Origin: Heligmosomoides polygyrus polygyrus
Taxonomy: Eukaryota; Nematoda; Chromadorea; Rhabditida; Heligmosomidae
Assembly: GCA_947396885.1 (NCBI GenBank)
Contig: OX377202.1
Coordinates: 29,751,407 to 29,815,406, forward strand
Reading direction: 5' to 3'
Length of the DNA stretch: 64,000 nucleotides
Shown here: positions 1 to 10,203 of the stretch, piece after piece
Layout: each line of letters begins with the position of its first letter
Position numbering within the stretch: the stretch's first letter is position 1
The notes under the pieces: generated by a model
The model's database searches: none
Told to the model about the DNA's origin: nothing
What the model saw: only the letters and a program-made list of their open reading frames with translations
Position numbers and translations under genes: made by a program

Positions 1-47
1 TTTGATTGCTACATACAGTACCGCGCATGTCTTTTGGTCAATTCCCG

Positions 48-83
48 AAAAAGCCGCTTTGGAGCGTTTCAAAGCGGCTTTTT
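48..83. repeat. Perfect 14-bp inverted repeat (hairpin)
   Basis: Two 14-base arms (48-61 and 70-83) pair perfectly around an 8-base spacer. The stem is GC-rich with an A-run on one side and a T-run on the other, so it resembles a bacterial intrinsic terminator. The surroundings are clearly eukaryotic, so it is better read as a small palindrome. No function is assigned. Bases 84-558 hold no gene I can support; they lie downstream of the minus-strand gene that ends at 559. Confidence 0.6.
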
Positions 84-558
84 AAATAACTTTCTTTAAA
101 ATCAAGCACCTGTAAAAATAAACACATATTTGCGCTCAGTAGGCCAAGCTCTATCTTTTGACATATCAATCAATAGAATTGAACAATGCATATAGGCCAG
201 ACATAATCAATCGAGTGGGCGCGAGACCCTGTAGAGTGACCGTTTCGGGAGTTTTATTGGAAATTCCCAGCCGCCCTACTCAGAAATTGCCTCAAGACTG
301 TCCAGCTTGCCTTTGGAGTGCGCCGTAAACAATGCATACAGAATCGAACCTATCAATCGCGTGGGCGCGACCACTCGCATGGTGAGATCGAGTGGGCGGG
401 TGTAGTAGCTCTTCATACTTAACCAACCAGTCAGTTTTCCAAGTTTTTTATGATATTTTGTTTATAAAAGGGGTGGAAAAGGATAGAAAACGCGAAGAAT
501 ACGCTACGAGTCATAAATAATGAAAACAAGGATAAGAAAAAACAAAGGAGGAAGAAGG

Positions 559-3500
559 CTAATCCCCCCTTCTCCGCAAGTTTTCCGGAAACTTGGACGG
601 GTTCTTCGTGCAGTTAAGGCAATGTTGAGCCCCGGCTAACTGATACAGCGTGGCTACTGGTACTGACATAGCTTCGCTTCTATTGAATTTCATGCCGTAC
701 ATGTCTCGATGTTGCCAAACCTTTTCGTCTTCTTCGAGGGCTGTTAGAAGATTTCTTTGGGAGAAGCAGGGTCAGTATACACGAGAAACTGTAAACATTT
801 GTGCATGAAGGCAATAAAATTAAAAAGAAAAATAAAGGCGATGATTATTTTTCGTCAGTTTTTATATGTATAATAGCATAAAAAGATTAGTATAAGAGCT
901 GGTACTTAACATGCAGTCAATTGTATGAAATTTTTAAACTTTTACGAATTTTTAAAGGGGCAGTCTAGCTCTAGCCAGAAATTTCCTTTATTTTTTTGCC
1001 TACTTTGCAAATTTACTACGCCGTTCATAAACCCAAATGTGCTCTACGAAAATTTGAAAAATCAAGAAGCACAAAACGCACTCGAACCTCAAGCAACTGT
1101 AATGGGCAGTGTGGTACCAAGTGCCTCAAGAAAAAACCAGAAAGGTTAATTGAAAAGTCGTAAAAGAGTGAGAAACAGGTGCGAACTTACTTGAAGGAAT
1201 TAGGAAGGATAAAGACAAGATTGAACATTGTTAATGTAAGGCAAGAAACGCCCTTTTGAATACGCATGTTCCTTATGCTTTTCATTTGGAATATTTATGA
1301 GAAGGAGTCTAACGATTGAATCTACGTCACTTGAATGGCAAAAACAAAAACACTCAGTGCAGAAAAAAATCGATTCGGTTCAAATTTGGTCAACGGTCCT
1401 GGCTATATACCTGATTCTCTGTTGATGCCAGCAGTAAGAACAGAATCTTTTGGGATAAAAGAAAAGAATCATTTTGTGAGACAAGCGAATGTATGGACTT
1501 CCAAAAATCTTCCAAAGACGAACTGTACCTAAGAATTCACTGGTCACCTGACTTGCATCCTTCATTAGAACACGAGTCTGCTTAGCGAGCGCAAATTCTA
1601 TAAAAAGTTTTGGACAAATGACAAATGAAAACGATCAAAAACGTTTAGCCATGCTATCGTGCCTAGCGCTTTGGATCTTCCCAAAAGCTGGACGACTTTA
1701 AACAGGTTAAACGAACTAGGCATAGTAAGAAATTTGTTATTTTAAAAGTCTTATCTTTACTGTTTAGTCTTAAAATCTTAGTGAGTTGGTGTAGCAATCT
1801 GAAGCTGCTGCTATTTGTTACGAAGGTAAACACATAATCTTAAAATTGCCAGATGGAATCGAAAAAATCTTTGAAGAAAGGGATCTAGTTTTTACATACT
1901 TACAGCCGAATACAGCCGAATTGACTACTAAAAAATTTAATTAACGATTTTACCGAACTTTCCAATTTTAACGCAAAAAATTTTCGTTAAAAATGGTCGT
2001 TAAAAATTCACTGAAAAAATTTAGAGCACATCCTTGATATGTATGTATATGGCGAAGCTTGGTCGAAATTGGTGAAAATGGTTGGGTGATCAGGTTCACC
2101 GATTTCGACTAAACTTTGAATGGACAGATAATTTAAGGCTCTGATCAAATACTTTGGTTGGTTTCGGTTCGTCTTTTAAGGTTCGTTTATAAAATTTCGA
2201 TTGATAACGATGGGTTACGGTAGGTATAGGCGAGTATGGGTCACTCAATTCAAGCAAATACGATTTCACATAGTGCTGTAACTGCGGTGACTTCTTTTTA
2301 AAGAAGTGAAAAATGAGGCATTACAGGACAGTCGAGCACAACCCAGTCCGTCACACCACGCTGCCTCTCTAGCCACTGCGCCACCTCTGGTTGTTCCCAC
2401 CGCTGTTTCCAGCCTTCTCGAGCTCGCCTTTTTGTGATTTATGGACTCGGCGTGCAACTAGAGGACTCAAAAAGGAAAGTTAGAGTGGCCTACAACTCCA
2501 TTCTCGGAAGCGTTTAGCAGATATGGGATGGGGAGCAAATCGAGCTTACGAATGGTTATCGCGGCTGCGGCAGCCAACGCCGCGGTGTAGTTAGCCGCTG
2601 CCGCGCCGCCACTGATCACTATCGTACGCACGGAAGCCCGTGCCGCGAACGCGACGACTACTTATTGGGAACTTGCTTGAATTCCTTAGTGGTTTTTCCC
2701 AGGTATTTAACCAACTCAGGCATCCTTTCGTCAGAAACGCCACTGGATACCCTCTAAGATGTAAACAACTCAGGTAGGCTAATTGATCGTAGCTGGAAAG
2801 GAAATACGCCAGGACGCTAATGACGGGATCGAACGAACGCCACGGTTTGCTATGTAAGACTTGGGAATATTTTTGAAAATGGATCCGAACTAATGGTGGA
2901 ATCCAGTGGACGGAAATAAAAGTGAAACTGGTTGCCAATTTGTTTCAAGACATAGGAAAAGAAAGACTTAAAAATAATCCGGAACATATATGAAGAGAAT
3001 AGAGCGGGTTGAAGTAAAGCAGGAGACCTAGTGAAATGTATTGCAGAAATCTAATCTTTTCTGGTTCTTCTTCACTGCGGATGTCATCGCGACTGCCTCG
3101 GAGGATGTCGCACTGGCGGCGGCTGAATGCGGCGGGTTGGAAGGTCTTGCCGCGTTGTGGCACAGGTCACAGCAATTAGGGATGGCATTCGTAAGTTCGG
3201 TACCTGATATGGAACGCATATTTGGAATCAGCGTCCGAAGCCGCATACAGTGACATACATACATCTCATTTCAAAGTGCACTGGTCACCCGAAATCTTTC
3301 CCTTGTCAGGTGAGCTGATTTCGCGATAACGATTGACGCCTAAGATCATGTCTTGTTAGCATTCTGAGCGCGCTAAATCCTAAGCATTATTTGATCTCAA
3401 TGAGCTGTTACTTCAGTGGTAGAAGCATTTATTCACCTCGACGTCTGATGCCGCCATGAACGAGTCCTCCTTGATCACTTACCTGCTAATGTCCTTTTTC

Positions 3501-6500
3501 AGTGTTTCCACTTCCGTCACACCGCGCCGTCGAAGCATGTCAAGAAACGTGCCCATGAATTCTGGCGCCACAAGGACGTCAGCGACTGGGTTCTGACGTG
3601 ATGGCGTTCCCCAAACATCGATCAGTACCCGTCTCTTTTGAGTTTCCTAAAAAGCTAGAGATTGATGATCACCTACTGATAGGCTTCGCCGGGTTACCAG
3701 CTTGCAAACATTGTAGAAAGACCGGATTTACTGTTTTAAGAAAATGTTATGTTTGTGTTGACATATCAATAACATCACATCTCTACAGAATTTAGTACGG
3801 ATACGTGGCTCATCAGGTGTCAGACAAAAGATAACGACTTTGAACAATACACCGAAGCATTCGCGGATCTTCGGCTCATCACCTATTAATTGGCCAATGT
3901 CTAGTGTAAGACCAGAAAACTACTGATAGACATAGCCGAGTTCCACACATGAAAATTAGTGCTTTTAACGATTTTTTACAAAGGAAAAAATTGCAGAGCG
4001 TTACCTCGTCGATTTCGAAGCCGATGCTTTCCATATGCGCTAACCATTTCGCTAAGTCCTCGTCGGTTGGGAATCGAATTAGTGAGTACCTAAACGGACA
4101 CCACTGTGCGGTCAGAGATTTTTGACATTGGAAATGAAGGACAGTTCTATTTCAATCATGCACTTAGAAGGTTGATGGCGATGATTGAAATATTAGGGGG
4201 AGGGGCAAAACTAATGAGACAAATTGAAAAAAATTCCCCGAGAGTAGGACTCCATGGCCACTACGGGTTTCCTATTCTTCCCTAAGCCTTCTGACCATTA
4301 TGTTAATCGAGATGGATCGGCTGATCTTCCTCAACGTGATCCTCAAAAAAATCGATAATATCGATCGATATCGATTGGTCGACTTCAGATTCGTGTTCAG
4401 CGACCTCGATTACCCCCACGGCTAAAGTTTCGCGCCGCTTGAACACCATCCTCAAAAAATCGATAATATCGATCGATATCGATTGGTCGACTTCAGATTC
4501 TTGTTCAGCGACCTCGATTACCCCCAGGGCCGAGGTTTCGTGCCGGTTGAACGTGATCCTCAAAAATCGATAATATCGATCGATATCGATTGGTCGACTT
4601 CAGATTCGTGTTCAGCGCCCTCGATTACCCCCAAGGCCGAAGTTTCGCACTACTTGAACACCATCCTCAAAAAATCGATAATATCGATCGATATCGATTG
4701 GTCGACTTCAGATTCGTGTTCAACGCCCTCGATTACCCCCAAGGACGAAGTTTCGCGCCACTTGAACACCATCCTCAAAAAATCGATAATATCGATCGAT
4801 ATCGATTGGTCGACTTCAGATTCGTGTTCAGCGACCTTGGTTACCCCCACGGCCGAAGTTTCAGACCGTTTGAAGGAAATCCACAGAAAATCGAAAATAT
4901 CGATCGATATCGATTGATCCGACTTCAGATTCGTCTTCAGCGACCTCGATTACCCCCAGGGCCGAAGTTTTGTGCCGCCGGCGTGTTCGGCACGTCTGCG
5001 GCTCGCCATGCACGGTCGCCGACGTGTTCGGCACGTCTGCGGCTCGCCATGCACGGTCGCCGACGTGTTCGGCACGTCTGCGGCTCGCCATGCACGGTCG
5101 CCGACGTGTTCGGCACGTCTGCGGCTCGCCATGCACGGTCGCCGACGTCTTCAGCATGCCATCTGAATCCCTCCGCACGTTGAACGACGTCTGAGGCACG
5201 TCTTCTGAATCCCCACGCACGTCGGACGACGTCTTGAGCACGTCTTCTGAATCCCTAAGCTCTGCACTTGATCCCCATTCTTACCCTGACGCGTTGTTCG
5301 CTGAATACATCGTAAACTTGGGTGATCCGCCGCCGGGGTTTCAGTTCGCCGGCAATCGCCCATTGTTAAGCTGAAAGACAACCCGGCTGGCATACGCCGC
5401 AATGTCCTAGGCATATCTTGGCTTCAGTCCCCTCTCCCGTGACTGGCAACGTGACCGACGGATTAAGCGAATTATATATACTAAGATTACAAATCAACGA
5501 TGCTGAGGAATGTGTATGCCATTAAGGTCAATGACTTGTGCTGAAATCGCTCAGCCAACTTCCTGATTCCATCTTCCAGAACTGCTTGGGCCTGGTGTTG
5601 ATCAACTGCTCGATATGGTTGTCAAGGACTGTTTGGGTTCTTCTGTCCCTTCCGACCAGGAAGTCCCGTAGGTCCTAGAAGTGGAGGTAGTCGCATAGAG
5701 AGATGTCCGGCAAATACGGTGGGTGAGGCATGTGAGCGTAGCCCAGCTGGGCAAGCTTATCCGTGGTTACTTGTTCCCGATGGGGTGCGGCGTTGTCGAA
5801 TAGGAGGACCTTCTTGAAGCGCTGCGACTGAATAAGTTCGAGTCGCAGGCCCATCTCTTCTATTTCGTTTACCATGGCCTTGGAGTCCATCGTCGTGCTT
5901 TTGGAAAACAGCTTCCAGTATACCGTTTCATGGACGCAGACCTAAAAGCCCTGAAGGTGCTTCTCGCCGTGAACATCTCGCCGAACGAAGGTCGGTAACG
6001 GGTCAGCAGGCCTCACCCAGACTGGCTGCTTGACAGGGTTAAGGTAGAAGACGTACTTCTCATCCTGCGTTAAGATTGAGTCCAGGCTGCTCGGGGTTGG
6101 GAATCGGGAGAGATTTGCGCGACCAGGTCGACACTTCAGGCTGGGGTTTCGGCATGAGACAGACTGCGGTTCTGGCATGCTTCTAGAAAGGACGGAAGTG
6201 GTAACTTCTCAGGTGGCCTTCAGTAAGTAGCATACAAACATACAAATACGATAAGCACGAAACCAGACTGCAGTCACGAGATATATGGACACGGCAGTCT
6301 CATTGCTTTTGCCCCCCCCCCCCCCCCTAATAGAAGGACTACGATTTCTGCTGAAGAGCAGAAAAATCACAGAGTTGTAGATGACGGTCACTCTTTTTCA
6401 AACAACATTTAACAAAACCGGAAGGATATGTTATTTCAAGTGCGTCGAGAAGCGCGGGTCTTTTTTCCTCAATAAACACCACTGAATAGAACACCTGTGG

Positions 6501-8199
6501 TCAAATTTCTTCCACTCACACCTCATTCCCTGAACAGCTAGCCACGTTACATCAGTTGTAGTAAATTTCAACTATATTAGTTAATAACTTTATATACTAC
6601 AGACCCCTGCTAGAAACCATTGATTCCTGTAGGCCTTTCCCTTCATCATGAATGATTCGCAAAACCGTAGGAGGCGCAAGCGGTCTTAATACCTTCGTCA
6701 TTCCTAATCTCAGCGATTATTAGTTCAAACATCAGCAAATACGCGATGATCCTCCGTCGACCTTCACTCGCATGCGTCTTGTAAGAGCTGAATGTTCAGC
6801 TACATTACAGATGCGCAAAGGAGCTGACATGCTCCAATCTCGGGGCCGAGTTATGGCGAGAACAACGGGCTGCCCATAAAAGCGCTGGTGCTGAGCAGGT
6901 GTTGCATAGTCGGGAGTGAGCGGTCGCCCCAAGAAGCTTTTACATGACAGGGCAGTGTAAGACTGCTGTGAAACTTCAGCTAGACGTTGTTGAGGCAGCC
7001 TGGCTGCACGGTATCGAATTGGAGCGCAAGAGGTAGCTCATCCCCAGTGAGCACTTACATGCCATTAGGATTGATCTCATCGCGTTGTGTCCTACAATTT
7101 AAGCTAGTGGGCGAGGACATACAGAATTGGTTCATTGTAACAGTAGCTGAGAACCATGGTTGCACTAATTTCTGTTTTGTTTGAAATGCAAAGAAAGGTG
7201 GAACCAAATTGCGGCTACCACGACAGAAGTTGCCTCAAGCCTAGAAAACCCAAGACATTTTAAAAATCACATAACTGGCAGTGACTATGAGACCAAGATA
7301 CTCATTTACATAAAGGTAGACGGACAAGCAGTCGGTAGTAAGATCGACATCGAGACCCATGCACCCCAATCAGAATATCAAACTGATATAGGGTAGGCTT
7401 TTGCGGACTTCGTTGTAAATCCAAAACACTTTCAGAGCCTTGCAAACAGTGGATTGATCACCATCCGCCACTAGCTTGACTCCATACTGGGATTCCCCTG
7501 CGTTGTCGTGAAATGCTGACCCATTGCAGCGGTTTATATGTTGTTACAGGATGTTTTGTTGCGATCAAAACTCCTCCGCCAGGCCGAACTCGAAGCCGCA
7601 TCTTCTGCTTTGCGGGCAGCGATGTTCGCCTTACACCGCCGGCGCTGCCTGACCGCAGGTAACATCCGCGATATCCTCCAGGCTTGTCAGCACCCACCCG
7701 TGGTACGGGGACGGGAGTTTTGACCGCAACAAAACATCCTGTAACAACATATAGCCTCTCTACCAGCCGCTCCAGGCTTAAGCAAATGTGTTAAAGCATT
7801 GTTACTAGTAAGGTCTTCAGCTTAACCGGTTCCATGCTGATATCAGCGGCCGGCCCATCCCGTATCACGGGTGGGTGCTGACAGACTCGTAGGATATCGT
7901 GGATGTTACGTGCGGTGGCATAGCGCCACTGGTGTAAGGCGAACATCGCTGCCTGGAAGGAAGAAGATGCGGGTTCGAGTCCCGCCCGGCGCAAAGGTTT
8001 TGATCGCAACAAAACATTCTGTAACAACATATAGCCTCTCTACCAGCCGCTTAAGCAAATGTGTTAGAATAACGGTTAAGTTTGGCGTGAAGTGATGTGA
8101 GGTCATCTCCTAAAAGCAGAATCGTTGTGCCTACCCGTTGTAGTTCTCCGCCGAATAGGTTAATTGCAATGCTGCAGAGAACAGCAGCCAGAAAAGCAT
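559..8199 (-). CDS. Secreted protein with M14 carboxypeptidase-type propeptide (4 exons)
   Basis: Minus-strand gene with coding exons 8199-8135, 4089-4005, 3646-3483 and 754-559 (510 nt, 169 aa). Exon 1 starts MLFWLLFSAAL, a signal peptide. Exons 2 and 3 contain YSLIRFPTDEDL, the IDVW segment and a VLVAPEF...FLDML segment, the order expected of the propeptide domain of M14 zinc carboxypeptidases. Splice signals are good: donors GTAGGC, GTAACG and GTAAGT; acceptors GTTTAG, TTTTTAG and a weaker CCCAAAG. All three joins keep phase, which is the main support. Exon 4 (NLLTALEEDEKVWQ... ending NLRRRGD and TAG) reads as coding but matches nothing I recognise. No HxxE zinc motif or other catalytic residue is seen. 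Either the catalytic exons lie left of the window and the exon 4 end is wrong, or the product is propeptide-only. Intron 1 (about 4 kb) and intron 3 (2.7 kb) are full of repeats. Confidence 0.65.
1926..2034 (+). repeat. AT-rich dispersed repeat, possible hAT-type end
   Basis: About 105 bases match, in reverse complement, the segment 46510-46625. Shared blocks include TTTTACCGAACTT, a central palindromic stretch built on AAAATTTTTCGTTAAAAA, and GGTCGTTAAAAATT. The partner copy ends in CAGGGGTGTGCG, which looks like a hAT terminal repeat; here that end is degraded to GAGCACATCC. Confidence 0.55.
2395..2535 (+). repeat. Dispersed repeat family R, copy 1
   Basis: It shares TTTTTGTGATTTATGGACTC and the AAGCGTTTAGCAGATATGG region with copies at 3150-3270, 28060-28345 (plus) and 27530-27960 (minus). 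The family has no recognised class. Copies are well diverged, so it is old. Confidence 0.45.
3150..3270 (+). repeat. Dispersed repeat family R, copy 2
   Basis: It carries the diagnostic block TTTGGAATCAGCGTCCGAAG (3221-3240), also present near 28290 (plus, diverged) and at 27543-27565 (minus). It lies in intron 3 of the carboxypeptidase-like gene. Confidence 0.45.
4332..4920. repeat. 108-bp minisatellite, about 6 units
   Basis: The word CCTCAAAAA recurs at 4341, 4450, 4558, 4665 and 4773, with a decayed version at 4881, giving periods of 107-109 bases. Each unit carries the perfect palindrome ATATCGATCGATAT inside a run of ATCGAT words, then GGTCGACTTCAGATTC. Because 108 is a multiple of 3, long repetitive ORFs open on both strands; they are by-products of the repeat, not genes. 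Confidence 0.9.
4983..5146. repeat. 41-bp GC-rich minisatellite, 4 units
   Basis: Four near-identical units begin at 4983, 5024, 5065 and 5106 (exact period 41), each with GTGTTCGGCACGTCTGCGGC. The period is not a multiple of 3, so every frame is read in turn and all local ORFs are artefacts. Confidence 0.95.
5147..5260. repeat. About 45-bp minisatellite, roughly 3 degenerate units
   Basis: Units share CACGTCTTCTGAATCCC and a CACGTYGGACGACGTC block (5150-5250). It follows directly on the 41-bp array, so three unrelated tandem arrays abut. Confidence 0.75.
5490..6180 (-). pseudogene. mariner transposase remnant (catalytic half)
   Basis: Minus-strand peptides match the catalytic half of mariner transposases: TQDEKYVFYLN (first D) near 6080-6050, LLFDNAAPHREQ (second D) near 5800, PHPPYLPDISLCDYLHF (third D region) at 5725-5675, and VLEDGIRKLAERF at the C-end (about 5585-5545). 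Stops and frame changes separate the pieces and the N-terminal DNA-binding part is missing. No terminal repeats were found. It sits in an intron of the carboxypeptidase-like gene and is dead. Confidence 0.75.
6312..6327. repeat. C16 homopolymer tract
   Basis: Sixteen consecutive C residues. Similar tracts in the window are G13 at 18474-18486, C16 at 27079-27094, G11 at 45773-45783 and G12 at 62402-62413. Long G/C homopolymers are known to be scattered through nematode genomes. Confidence 0.9.
7535..7753 (-). repeat. tRNA-like fold-back element, copy 1
   Basis: Its 40-base ends (7535-7574 and 7714-7753) are inverted repeats built on TTGTTACAGGATGTTTTGTT. Read on the minus strand, the interior matches the tRNA-like unit of copy 2: GGTGTAAGGCGAACATCGCT (A-box-like) and GCGGCTTCGAGTTCGGCC (decayed B-box-like). 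A tRNA-related promoter inside a fold-back suggests a SINE/MITE-like element. It probably has no host role. Confidence 0.65.
7795..8035 (+). repeat. tRNA-like fold-back element, copy 2
   Basis: The interior (about 7860-7995) repeats copy 1 in opposite orientation and is better preserved. The box A-like TGGTGTAAGGCGAACATC and the perfect box B GGGTTCGAGTCCCGCC are flanked by GCGCC / GGCGC, which can pair like an acceptor stem. The right end (7995-8033) equals copy 1's right end, and the flank GCCTCTCTACCAGCCGC is duplicated at 7754 and 8034, so a local duplication or inversion made the pair. Confidence 0.65.
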
Positions 8200-8210
8200 C
8201 AGCCTGAAAA
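8200..8210 (-). promoter_or_regulatory. Probable spliced-leader (trans-splice) acceptor
   Basis: On the minus strand TTTTCAG (8210-8204) lies four bases before the ATG at 8199 of the carboxypeptidase-like gene. The sequence upstream has no in-frame coding. An acceptor this close to a start codon is the usual sign of SL trans-splicing in nematodes. An ordinary cis acceptor after a non-coding exon cannot be excluded. Confidence 0.5.
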
Positions 8211-9132
8211 CTTCGTATGGCACACTGTGTGCTGGTGAGGAGAAAGCGCAGCTTACTTCGATGAAACACGATTCCGCGTGAACAAAGACACCCAAAAAGA
8301 AACCGAGCGAATCAGGAAAAGAAAAAAGAGAAAAGGCACACAGTGAGTGGGAAGCAAATGAAGCAGGTCAGTAAACAATGATGAGATTCATCAAAGCGAT
8401 CAGATCAGAAACAATGAGGCACTCCAGCTGGAACGTTTCAACTTTGAGAAGCGATATTCGACCACCTAGAATAAATCAAAACAGAGAAAACTGAAACAAA
8501 GCTGAAGAAATATTACAGGTATTTACCTGATATTTGAGCAACTCTTATGCCGTGCACATTTAGATAGGATGTAGTAGGTTGATATTATCGAAAGGAAATA
8601 TGCAAGTAGGATGGAATGTAAGCAACAAACATTTGAAGGAAAAATGTCTGTGGTGCCGTCGCTGAAGTAGCAGCTGTACTTCGACATTTGGCTAGAACAA
8701 CTGGTTTTCTGTGAGTGCACTTGAAGAAATAAGAAACTCTGTGTGTAACTGCGGCTGAGTCTCCCTCTCGAGTGGCTGGTTTGATTCAGAGCTTAGGTCA
8801 AAGCATTGGATGACTCAGTGTTCAAGAAGGACGGCAAAGCGACTACGTGCTTTTATTATGTCATAAATTAGATATAGGGTGTAGTGCTGCTTGAAGCATA
8901 TGACAGCCTTTATGAGCTCTTTTCAACTAAATAATGAAGAGATTCATGAACTTTAGCGGGTCATGTGCCGGGGCTAGCACACTCGTCATTGTATGCATTT
9001 GGTTTTGATTGCCCTTCAGGTGAGCCAACGTAGATTTTACCTATTACCCGTCACCAGGTCCGCCAGTTGACTCCTGGAATCGTTATAGACGAACGAATTA
9101 TTTATAGGCTAAATGTCATCAAATGTAGGGTA
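8211..9132. other. No gene recognised
   Basis: AT-rich DNA upstream of the carboxypeptidase-like gene. It should contain that gene's promoter, but no specific element can be named. Short ORFs have no recognisable content. Confidence 0.4.
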
Positions 9133-9322
9133 TTCATTCCTTCCGAGTCGATGAGTGGTATTAGACTTGCCTGGAAGGATAAAGGTCTGATTTGTACATC
9201 ATCTGGCCACCGCAGGCCTTTATATAGGCCAAACGTGCCCAATCAAATTGCCTACATTTCGAAGAAGTGGAATGCGTGGCGCGTCACCAGGGGTTCACTA
9301 ACGCCGTCCTTTATCCTTTTAC
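9133..9322 (+). repeat. SINE-1 (tRNA-derived), 5'-truncated copy
   Basis: It matches the 3' two-thirds of the SINE at 9606-9903, from GAGTCGATGAGTGGTATTAGACTT to AACGCCGTCCTTTATCC with many substitutions. The tRNA-like head is absent. Confidence 0.7.
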
Positions 9323-9605
9323 CAGATTTTAAGCGGCCTAGCTGCCGCCAAACGTCTGGATGGGGGCTTCGCCCCTAAGCCCCGAGAGTAGAGCAACCCC
9401 AATCATCCTCCTTTCTTCTTTAGGCCCTCTTACGTTTATTAAGTAAAAAACTAGCTTTTCCATATAATAGATCAGTGCAGCGGAATATGGTAGGGCAGAA
9501 TCTTCACTGCTCCTATGAAGCCTATCCATCCTCTATCGGCCCTCTATCGCATGTATACGCGATTTATTCTCCGAAGTGCCCATTCTCTATGCTATATAAG
9601 GAAAG

Positions 9606-9903
9606 GCGCGTGTAGCGCAGTCGGAGGAGGCGCGACTGTCGCGTGCACCCGATACCAGGTTCCTGGTTCGGATTTCCCGCCCAGGCCAACCAAGCCTTCC
9701 ATCCCTCCGGGGTCGGTGAATTGGTACCAGACTTGTCTGGGAAGGATAGAGCGCTGACTTGTTCATCGGCTGGCCACCGCAAGTCATTGTATGGCCAAAT
9801 ACGCATTCATGTCGCCTCCACGACATCCTGTAGAAGTAGAATGCGCTGGCGCATCCCAGAAGGGATTGAATAACGCCGTCCTTTATCCTTTATCCTTATC
9901 CTT
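9606..9903 (+). mobile_element. SINE-1, full-length copy with 13-bp TSD
   Basis: Best reference copy of the main SINE. The head GCGCGTGTAGCGCAGTCGG contains TAGCGCAGTCGG, an exact fit to a tRNA A box. GGTTCGGATTTCC (9665-9677) is a near-B box. A 220-base body and a (TTATCC)n-type tail follow. TATATAAGGAAAG flanks it at 9593-9605 and 9904-9916, a perfect target-site duplication typical of LINE-driven insertion. It should be RNA polymerase III transcribed if active. Confidence 0.85.
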
Positions 9904-10203
9904 TATATAAGGAAAGATGATTTCGCGTGGTATAAGCCACAAGCGCTGTCTAAATCAGTGCACCAATCTTGATATACTGTAGCTCTCATGGTTTAGTTGA
10001 AAAGAACCGTCCCGGCAGGAGAATGATCACATCCAGTTATCGAAGAAGGCTACAATTCCAACGAAATGGATGGAACATATGGCAATGTTACGTCAGAGCA
10101 CAGGAAATCATTCAAGGATTCAGAAGCTCCAACGGACGACTTGAACGAGTAGGTTTGAGAGACAGGAAAGTGACGCCGAAGGATCCTTGCCTATTTCACT
10201 GTA

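Larger units (their letters stand above)
755..3482 (-). other. Intron 3 of the carboxypeptidase-like gene
   Basis: It runs from donor GTAAGT at 3482 to the acceptor at 755. It contains an AT-rich dispersed repeat (1926-2034), two copies of a diverged dispersed repeat (2395-2535 and 3150-3270), and a GC-rich stretch around 2555-2660 with repeated GCGGC/GCCGC words. No other exon could be supported. Confidence 0.5.
4090..8134 (-). other. Intron 1 of the carboxypeptidase-like gene
   Basis: A 4-kb intron between the signal-peptide exon and the first propeptide exon. It holds a minisatellite cluster (4332-5260), a mariner remnant (5490-6180), a C16 tract and two tRNA-like inverted-repeat units (7535-8035). 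The stretch 6330-7530 shows nothing recognisable. Confidence 0.55.

Noticed and set aside
48..83. Bacterial-type terminator
   Set aside because: Hairpin with a T-run looks like one, but the window is clearly eukaryotic and no transcript ends there.
3503..3600. Plus-strand exon after CTTTTTCAG reading CFHFRHTAPSKHVKKRAHEF
   Set aside because: The minus strand of the same bases is the in-phase propeptide exon with good donor and acceptor; the plus reading is a shadow.
4303..5241. Several long repetitive ORFs on both strands (up to 197 codons)
   Set aside because: They arise from the 108-bp and 41-bp tandem arrays; frames are open on both strands and the peptides simply repeat the unit.
7871..8000. 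Functional tRNA gene at the GGGTTCGAGTCCCGCC box
   Set aside because: The arms do not form a full cloverleaf with a clear anticodon, and the unit is repeated inside fold-back elements.
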